A stretch of 10,105 nucleotides of DNA from Actinomycetota bacterium (lineage in GTDB: Bacteria > Actinomycetota > Actinomycetes > Actinomycetales > Microbacteriaceae). Positions within the stretch are counted from its first letter, which is position 1; every line of letters starts with the position of its first letter. The stretch spans positions 1-10,105 of the forward strand of contig RFNI01000240.1 in NCBI GenBank assembly GCA_009927245.1, in the 5' to 3' direction. The translations under genes and the position numbers were made by a program. Shown in pieces: positions 5,290 through 10,105 of this stretch. The notes beneath the pieces are model-generated. The model was not told the origin of the DNA and did no database searches. It saw only the letters and a program-made list of their open reading frames with translations.

Positions 5290-6450
5290 ATGAAGAAACT
5301 GATCACAGGCATGGGAGTGACTGCAGCGCTATTGCTTGCACTGACTGCATGTTCATCCAGCGGGGACAATGGGCAAACAGACGGTGTTGACGCCGCTATT
5401 GTTGCTCAGGTCGACGCTGCACTTGCTGAACTAGACGGCCAGGTACTAAGCCTTGGCCCTAACGGCGAGACACCATCTGGTTTTGAAACCACTGAGCTAA
5501 CTGATGAAGAAGTTGCTCAAATTCAAGCTGGTGGCTTCACAGCTGCAATCGTTATGCACTACTCAGGTAACGACTGGTCAACTGCACAGATTGAAGGCCT
5601 AAAGGCAGAGTTCGCTCGTCTAGGTGTTGAAGTTGTTGCAGTAACCGATGCTGACTTCAAGCCAGAGAAGCAGGTTTCAGACATTGAGACTGTTATGGCT
5701 CTGAACCCAGATATCATCGTTTCAATTCCAACTGACCCAGTTGCAACATCAGCTGCATTCAAGAAGGCTGCTGCTGCTGGAATCAAGATTGTTTTCATGG
5801 ACAACGTTCCAGCTGACATGGTTGGTGGCGAGGACTACGTTTCAGTAGTTTCAGCTGACAACAAGGGAAATGGTGTTGTTTCAGCTCACCTATTCGCTAA
5901 GGCTCTAAACGGTAAGGGTAAGGTCGGTCTGATTTATCACGACGCTGACTTCTTCGTTACCAAGCAGCGTTACGACGGTTTCAAGGAAACTCTTTCACAG
6001 TACCCAGGTATTGAGATTGTTGAAGAAAAGGGTATCGGCGGACCAGACTTCGCAGGTGATGCTCAAGCAGCAGCAACCGCCATGCTAACTAAGCACGCAG
6101 ACCTAAACGGTATCTGGGGTGTTTGGGATGTTCCAGCAGAGGGTATCTTGGCAGCAGCTCGTGAGGCTGGCCGTCTAGACCTAAAGATTGGTACTCAGGA
6201 CCTAGGAACTAACGTTGCAATCCAGCTAGCTAAGAACGAACTAATCGTCGGTCTTGGTGCACAGCGTCCTTACGATCAGGGTGTTGCAGAAGCTCGTTTG
6301 GCTGCAGCAGCTGTGATTGGTAAGACTGGACTACCTAACTTCGTAGCTCTAGGCGCTCTACCGGTATCACACGAGAACGTACTTGAGGCTTGGAAGACTG
6401 TATACAACGCAGACGCCCCAGCATCAGTCAAGGACGCTTTCGTCAAGTAA
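5290..6450 (+). CDS. Sugar ABC transporter substrate-binding lipoprotein (RbsB-like)
   Basis: This is a 386-residue extracytoplasmic sugar receptor with AAGGAG (5277-5282) seven bases before ATG. The lipoprotein signal ends in LTAC with Cys21 lipidated. A linker of about 60 residues, part of it acidic and helical (DAAIVAQVDAALAELDG), precedes a periplasmic-binding-protein-like fold of the ribose/galactose class from about residue 82: FTAAIVMHYSGNDWS, GLKAEFARLGVEVVAVTDADF, NPDIIVSIPTDPVATSAAFKKA and GIKIVFMDNVP. In hinge and second-lobe segments, WGVWDVPAEGILAAAREAG and KIGTQDLG correspond to the usual ligand region. Codon choice looks strongly biased (CTA, GCT, TCA, AAG), as in a highly expressed gene. 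Its partners are the ATPase and permease downstream. The ligand is not readable. A GC-rich hairpin follows nine bases after the stop. Confidence 0.93.
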   Translation: MKKLITGMGVTAALLLALTACSSSGDNGQTDGVDAAIVAQVDAALAELDGQVLSLGPNGETPSGFETTELTDEEVAQIQAGGFTAAIVMHYSGNDWSTAQIEGLKAEFARLGVEVVAVTDADFKPEKQVSDIETVMALNPDIIVSIPTDPVATSAAFKKAAAAGIKIVFMDNVPADMVGGEDYVSVVSADNKGNGVVSAHLFAKALNGKGKVGLIYHDADFFVTKQRYDGFKETLSQYPGIEIVEEKGIGGPDFAGDAQAAATAMLTKHADLNGIWGVWDVPAEGILAAAREAGRLDLKIGTQDLGTNVAIQLAKNELIVGLGAQRPYDQGVAEARLAAAAVIGKTGLPNFVALGALPVSHENVLEAWKTVYNADAPASVKDAFVK

Positions 6451-6459
6451 TTAAAGAGA

Positions 6460-6489
6460 AGAGGGCTGGGGATTAAACCCCAGCCCTCT
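6460..6489 (+). promoter_or_regulatory. Intra-operon 12-bp stem-loop after the binding-protein gene
   Basis: AGAGGGCTGGGG (6460-6471) and CCCCAGCCCTCT (6478-6489) pair perfectly around the loop ATTAAA. The hairpin is very stable but no T-run follows, and the operon continues 48 bases later. It is best read as an mRNA 3' stabiliser or partial terminator that raises binding-protein transcript over the transporter genes, as known for other binding-protein operons. Confidence 0.82.
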
Positions 6490-6492
6490 GTA

Positions 6493-6505
6493 CCACCCAT
6501 CCATC
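6493..6505 (+). repeat. 13-base leader repeat, copy 2
   Basis: This is identical to 5246-5258 and begins four bases after the stem-loop. It ends 32 bases before the dehydrogenase ATG. Its C-rich, unstructured sequence could pair with a G-rich RNA or slow ribosome loading. The function is inferred only from position. Confidence 0.6.
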
Positions 6506-6537
6506 TGGGCAATAACTATTTTAGGCAAGGAAAGTAA

Positions 6538-7731
6538 ATGAAGAAAATCAATGTAGGACTTATCGGTGGCGGTTTCATGGGTAAAGCTCATTCGCTTGCG
6601 TACTCAGCAGTGCCAATGTTCTTCTGGCCAACTGAGATCATGCCGGTAAAGCACACTGTTGCAGAGTTCACAGACAAGATGGCACAGGATGCAGCCACCA
6701 GGTTCGGATTCGAAAATGCAACCAGTGACTGGAACACCATCATCAACAATCCAGACATTGACCTAGTCGACATTGCTACTCCAAATAACTCTCACGCCCA
6801 GATTGCTATCGCAGCTCTTAACGCTGGTAAGCATGTCATCTGTGAGAAGCCACTAGCTCGCACAGTTGAAGAAGCTGCTTTGATGTATGAAGCAGCTAGA
6901 AACTCAAACCGAGTAAACATGGTTGCTTTCAACTACCGTCGCACACCTGCAGTTGCCCTTGCTAAGCGATACATCGAAGAAGGCGCAATCGGAAGAATTA
7001 TTAACTTTAGAGCGACCTACCTTCAGGACTGGTCAGCTGATCCAAACTCTCCGCTATCTTGGAGATTCCAAAAAGACATCGCAGGATCCGGTGCAATCGG
7101 AGATATCCTCACTCACGTTTTAGACATGGCTAGATACCTAGCTGGTGAAGTTACAGAAGTTTCTGCAATTACAAACCACATCATCACCGAACGTCCACTG
7201 CAGCAATCAGGTGCAGATTCACTTGGAAACTCTAAGGGTGGATCAGATGCACCTAAGGGAAAGGTAGATGTTGAAGATGAAGTTCTTTCACTTCTAAAGT
7301 TTGCTAACGGTGCCATCGGTTCAGTTGAAGCAACCCGCAATGCCTGGGGTAGAAATAACTTCATCACTCTAGAGATTCACGGCTCAGAAGGTTCTATTGC
7401 TTTCAACTACGAGAACCGTGACGAACTACAAGTTTGCTTCAAGTCAGATGGTAACGACCGTCGTGGTTTCCGTACCGTATACACCGGTCCTAACCACCCG
7501 AACGGTGAGAGCCTCTGGCCAATCCCTGCTCTTGGTATTGGCTATGGCGAGACCAAAATCATTGAAGCTCACGATCTATTCAAAGCCATTGCAGGAGAAG
7601 AACCAGTTCGTCCTGACTTCGGTGATGGCTACCAGGTTGCACTTATTGATGACGCGATTGCTCGTTCAGCTGAGACCGGTCAGTGGACCAAGGTTCCTCA
7701 GCTAAACCGCGAGACCGGTCAGGTTGCATAA
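6538..7731 (+). CDS. Gfo/Idh/MocA-family NAD(P)-dependent sugar dehydrogenase, possibly levoglucosan-type
   Basis: This is a 397-residue cytoplasmic oxidoreductase with AAGGAAAG upstream of ATG. The Rossmann domain begins NVGLIGGGFMGKAH, with the dinucleotide loop at Gly10-Gly15. It continues through DLVDIATPNNSHAQIA, and the catalytic-lysine motif is CEKPLA (Glu103-Lys104-Pro105). The C-terminal substrate domain has GDILTHVLDMARY, with Asp189, His193 and Asp196 in the family's D-x-x-x-H-x-x-D pattern. The enzyme should oxidise a sugar hydroxyl to a ketone with NAD(P)+. The long form, with AYSAVPMFFWP after the nucleotide loop and aromatic Tyr133, Trp165 and Trp175, recalls actinobacterial levoglucosan dehydrogenases. 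Inositol or other glycoside 3-dehydrogenases remain possible. The gene lies inside the transporter operon, three bases before the ATPase start. Confidence 0.9.
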   Translation: MKKINVGLIGGGFMGKAHSLAYSAVPMFFWPTEIMPVKHTVAEFTDKMAQDAATRFGFENATSDWNTIINNPDIDLVDIATPNNSHAQIAIAALNAGKHVICEKPLARTVEEAALMYEAARNSNRVNMVAFNYRRTPAVALAKRYIEEGAIGRIINFRATYLQDWSADPNSPLSWRFQKDIAGSGAIGDILTHVLDMARYLAGEVTEVSAITNHIITERPLQQSGADSLGNSKGGSDAPKGKVDVEDEVLSLLKFANGAIGSVEATRNAWGRNNFITLEIHGSEGSIAFNYENRDELQVCFKSDGNDRRGFRTVYTGPNHPNGESLWPIPALGIGYGETKIIEAHDLFKAIAGEEPVRPDFGDGYQVALIDDAIARSAETGQWTKVPQLNRETGQVA

Positions 7732-7734
7732 CTA

Positions 7735-9243
7735 ATGAAAAACACCAGCACATCAGCTATCGAGATGCGGGGTATCGAAAAATCTTTCGGTACTAACCCA
7801 GTGCTCAAGAACGTCGACTTCAGCGTAACCGTTGGTGAAGTCCACGCTCTAGCTGGTGAAAATGGTGCAGGTAAGTCCACCCTGATGAAGATCCTTCAGG
7901 GTGTTTACCAAAAGGATGCTGGTGAGATCCTGGTCTCAGGTGTTCCAGTTGAGATTACTGACACCTTTGCAGCTAGAAAAGCCGGTATTGGCATGGTCTT
8001 CCAAGAGTTCTCACTGATCCCAACTCTCACAGTTGCTCAGAACATCTTCCTAACCAATGAACCAACCAGGTTGGGCTTGATTGATGACGCTAAGGCTAAG
8101 GCCCTAGCAGCAGAAATCTTCAAAGAGATGGAAGTTGAAGTTGACCCTTCTAGAACTGTTGAGTCAATGCCAACTGCTCTCTGGCAGCTAACTGAGATTG
8201 CTAAAGCACTAGCTCAGAATGCCAAGGTTCTAATCATGGATGAGCCAACAGCATCTTTGGCGAAGCATGAAGCTGAAGGTTTGTTTGCTCTGATTGAACG
8301 ACTAAAGGCTAAAGGCATAGCAATTGTGTATATCTCTCACCGTATGGATGAGATCTATCGCATTGCTGATCGCATCACAGTGCTTCGCGATGGTTCAAGA
8401 GTTCTAACCGAATCTTTGAAGAAGGTAACTCCTGAGCAAATCGTAGAAGCAATTGTTGGTCGTAAGGCAGCAGCTCATCTAGTTCACAAGAACCGTTCAG
8501 CAAAGATCTCTAAAGAAGTAGTGCTTGAAGTTAAGAACCTATCTTCTGGCCCTAAGGTTCAGGACGTATCTCTACAAGTGCGCAGAGGAGAAATTCTTGG
8601 CCTGGCCGGTCTTATGGGATCAGGTCGAACCGAGTTAGTAAACACACTGTTTGGAATTCTCAAGCCAACTGCAGGAACTATTTCTATCAACGGAAAAGAA
8701 TTACAAATTACTTCTCCTAAGAAAGCAATTCAAAACCGTATCGCACTGATTCCAGAAGACAGAAGAGCTCAAGGACTAGTGCTAGATCACCCAGTAACAG
8801 AGAACCTAACGCTTCCACTTCTAGATGGACTAAAGAGCAACGGACTACTTTCAAAGAAGCAGATTCTGACTAAGAGCAAAGAGATCATCGACCAGTTTGA
8901 TATCAAACTTGCTTACCCAGGTATTCGCGTTGGAGCGCTCTCTGGAGGTAACCAGCAGAAGGTGGTTATCGGTAAGTGGTTGGGAACCGATCCAGAGATT
9001 CTTTTGATGGATGAACCAACCGCAGGTGTTGACATCGGAACTAAGAGCGAAATTCTTGACTTGGTAAGAAAAATTGCTGACAGCGGTAAGTCAGTGATTC
9101 TTATCTCCTCAGAACTTCCAGAGCTGCTATCAGTATCTGACCGCATCTTGGTTCTCAAAGATGGACGAGTAGCAAAGAGCTTAAACCGCGAGGAAATCCC
9201 TAGCGAAGAATTTTTACAACTAGCAATTCAAGGAGCAGCATGA
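7735..9243 (+). CDS. Sugar ABC transporter ATP-binding protein, tandem-domain (RbsA/MglA type)
   Basis: This is a 502-residue protein, normal length for the double-ABC carbohydrate class, acting on the cytoplasmic face of the permease. Domain 1 (about 8-240) has Walker A GENGAGKST (41-49), Q-loop FQE (89-91), Walker B KVLIMDE (164-170) and H-loop His202. Its signature, normally LSxxxxQ, is MPTALWQ (145-151). Domain 2 (about 262-500) has the degenerate Walker A AGLMGSGRT, a perfect LSGGNQQ signature (402-408) and Walker B LLMDE, with SSE in place of the H-loop histidine. One functional ATP site formed from halves of each domain is the known pattern for this family. The start is three bases after the dehydrogenase stop with only a weak Shine-Dalgarno, suggesting translational coupling. 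The stop overlaps the permease start as ATGA. Confidence 0.95.
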   Translation: MKNTSTSAIEMRGIEKSFGTNPVLKNVDFSVTVGEVHALAGENGAGKSTLMKILQGVYQKDAGEILVSGVPVEITDTFAARKAGIGMVFQEFSLIPTLTVAQNIFLTNEPTRLGLIDDAKAKALAAEIFKEMEVEVDPSRTVESMPTALWQLTEIAKALAQNAKVLIMDEPTASLAKHEAEGLFALIERLKAKGIAIVYISHRMDEIYRIADRITVLRDGSRVLTESLKKVTPEQIVEAIVGRKAAAHLVHKNRSAKISKEVVLEVKNLSSGPKVQDVSLQVRRGEILGLAGLMGSGRTELVNTLFGILKPTAGTISINGKELQITSPKKAIQNRIALIPEDRRAQGLVLDHPVTENLTLPLLDGLKSNGLLSKKQILTKSKEIIDQFDIKLAYPGIRVGALSGGNQQKVVIGKWLGTDPEILLMDEPTAGVDIGTKSEILDLVRKIADSGKSVILISSELPELLSVSDRILVLKDGRVAKSLNREEIPSEEFLQLAIQGAA

Positions 9244-10105
9244 GTACCAAGACATCAATTAGTTCAGTAGGAAACCTACTGAAGAGATTCGAATGGCAGC
9301 AGAACATCATCTACATAGGTTTCATCGCTGTCTTCATCCTCTTTTCAATTTTGCTTTCGGACTCCGGGTTTAGTAACCCGAATAACCTGCTAAACATCTT
9401 TAGACAAACAGCAACCATTTCGATCATGGCCGTTGCAATGACCTATGTCATCGCTGCTGCTGAAATTGATTTGAGCATTGGGTCGGTAGCTGGACTTGCT
9501 GCGGTTGTCACTGCAATGACCATTAATGGCTATGGACTAATCCCTGGTATCTTGGCCGGTCTTGCAGTAGGCGCGCTCTCCGGTGCCATCAGCGGTGGCC
9601 TAGTTGCTTGGCTAAAGGTGCCTTCGTTCCTTGTCACCCTAGGAATGTTAGGCCTCGTAGTGGGTGTTGCCCGATGGATTACAGCTTCTGCTCCAGTGCC
9701 AATCGCGGATCAGACCTACATCACCATCTTCGGTGGTGGTGATCTAGGACCTATTCCCGGCCTCCTCGTCTGGGTTGTGGTAGCTGTAACCATCGGGGCA
9801 ATTGTTATGAACAAAACCAAGTTCGGTCGTCACGTTAGAGCAACAGGTGGAAACCTAGTTGCCGCTGGATACACAGGTGTGAAGACAGCGAAGGTCAAGT
9901 TCATGGTCTTGCTACTTTCAGGTGTAACAGCATCTTTTGCTGGAATGCTTTACGCAGGTCGTCTACAGTCTGGAAGATTCCAGTGGGGAACTGGAGATGA
10001 GCTCTCAGTTATTGCTGCGGTAATCCTCGGTGGCACATCTCTATTCGGTGGACGTGGACAGGTTGTTGGTTCACTATTCGGAGCTCTGTTTATCGGTCTT
10101 ATCAA
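9240..10105 (+). CDS. Sugar ABC transporter permease, RbsC-type, 3' end outside the window
   Basis: The ATG at 9240 overlaps the ATPase stop (ATGA), and the frame is open for 288 codons to the window edge. AAGGAG (9231-9235 region) sits just upstream, inside the ATPase gene. The product is an inner-membrane permease of the branched-chain/ribose family (BPD_transp_2). After a basic N-terminus come a first membrane segment at about 22-41, then the conserved AVAMTYVIAAAEIDLSIGS, GGLVAWLKVPSFLVTLGML, and a cytoplasmic loop with NKTKFGRHVRATGGN and AAGYTGV. The coupling segment VIAAVILGGTSLFGGRG is followed by a further membrane helix. Family members are about 310-350 residues, so some 30-60 residues are missing here. 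It forms the transporter with the ATPase and the binding lipoprotein. Confidence 0.94.
   Translation, partial: MSTKTSISSVGNLLKRFEWQQNIIYIGFIAVFILFSILLSDSGFSNPNNLLNIFRQTATISIMAVAMTYVIAAAEIDLSIGSVAGLAAVVTAMTINGYGLIPGILAGLAVGALSGAISGGLVAWLKVPSFLVTLGMLGLVVGVARWITASAPVPIADQTYITIFGGGDLGPIPGLLVWVVVAVTIGAIVMNKTKFGRHVRATGGNLVAAGYTGVKTAKVKFMVLLLSGVTASFAGMLYAGRLQSGRFQWGTGDELSVIAAVILGGTSLFGGRGQVVGSLFGALFIGLI

Noticed and set aside
5559..5819. Open frame of 86 codons on the minus strand inside the binding-protein gene
   Set aside because: It mirrors the biased codon use of the real gene and has no domain or ribosome site.
1..10105. Search for a defence system, toxin-antitoxin pair, transposon, prophage or biosynthetic cluster
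   Set aside because: No gene of these types is visible. The locus is a tRNA plus accessory genes and a sugar-use operon.

Overview
The window looks like the chromosome of a small, mid-GC actinobacterium. Base composition is roughly half GC by eye. GTG starts are frequent, Shine-Dalgarno sites are of the AAGGAG type, some genes have no visible Shine-Dalgarno, the tRNA does not encode CCA, and the substrate-binding protein has an actinobacterial-style lipobox. Streamlined freshwater actinobacteria (Microbacteriaceae of the Rhodoluna/Aquiluna kind, or the acI lineage) would fit, but this is inferred from style and not from a marker gene.

Left part (1-3090): housekeeping and accessory genes. A tRNA-Arg(ACG) with its own promoter and Rho-independent terminator opens the window. 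It is followed by a pterin-dehydratase-like/VOC fusion protein. Next comes an imperfect copy of the tRNA anticodon-loop-to-T-arm segment, then a rhodanese/GNAT acetyltransferase pair, a secreted Thr/Pro-linker lipoprotein, and a 72-residue membrane protein on the minus strand whose end overlaps the lipoprotein gene by 4 bases.

Right part (3091-10105): a complete-looking sugar-uptake and oxidation locus. A ROK-family repressor (minus strand) is divergent from an operon encoding a TIM-barrel sugar isomerase/epimerase, a sugar-binding lipoprotein, a Gfo/Idh/MocA dehydrogenase, a double-domain sugar ABC ATPase (RbsA/MglA type) and an RbsC-type permease cut by the window end. A perfect 15-bp palindrome lies between the divergent genes, and its two arms each supply a TCGACA -35-like hexamer, one for each direction. 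This is an economical autoregulated switch. A 12-bp GC-rich hairpin without a T-run follows the binding-protein gene and probably sets the high binding-protein to transporter ratio. A 13-base repeat stands at nearly the same distance upstream of the binding-protein and dehydrogenase start codons.

Taken together, the right-hand genes import a sugar or anhydrosugar, oxidise it with an NAD(P)-dependent dehydrogenase and process the product with a TIM-barrel isomerase or lyase. The dehydrogenase N-terminus and gene company resemble levoglucosan-type systems; that substrate is a hypothesis. No defence system, transposase, integrase, CRISPR array or phage gene is visible.
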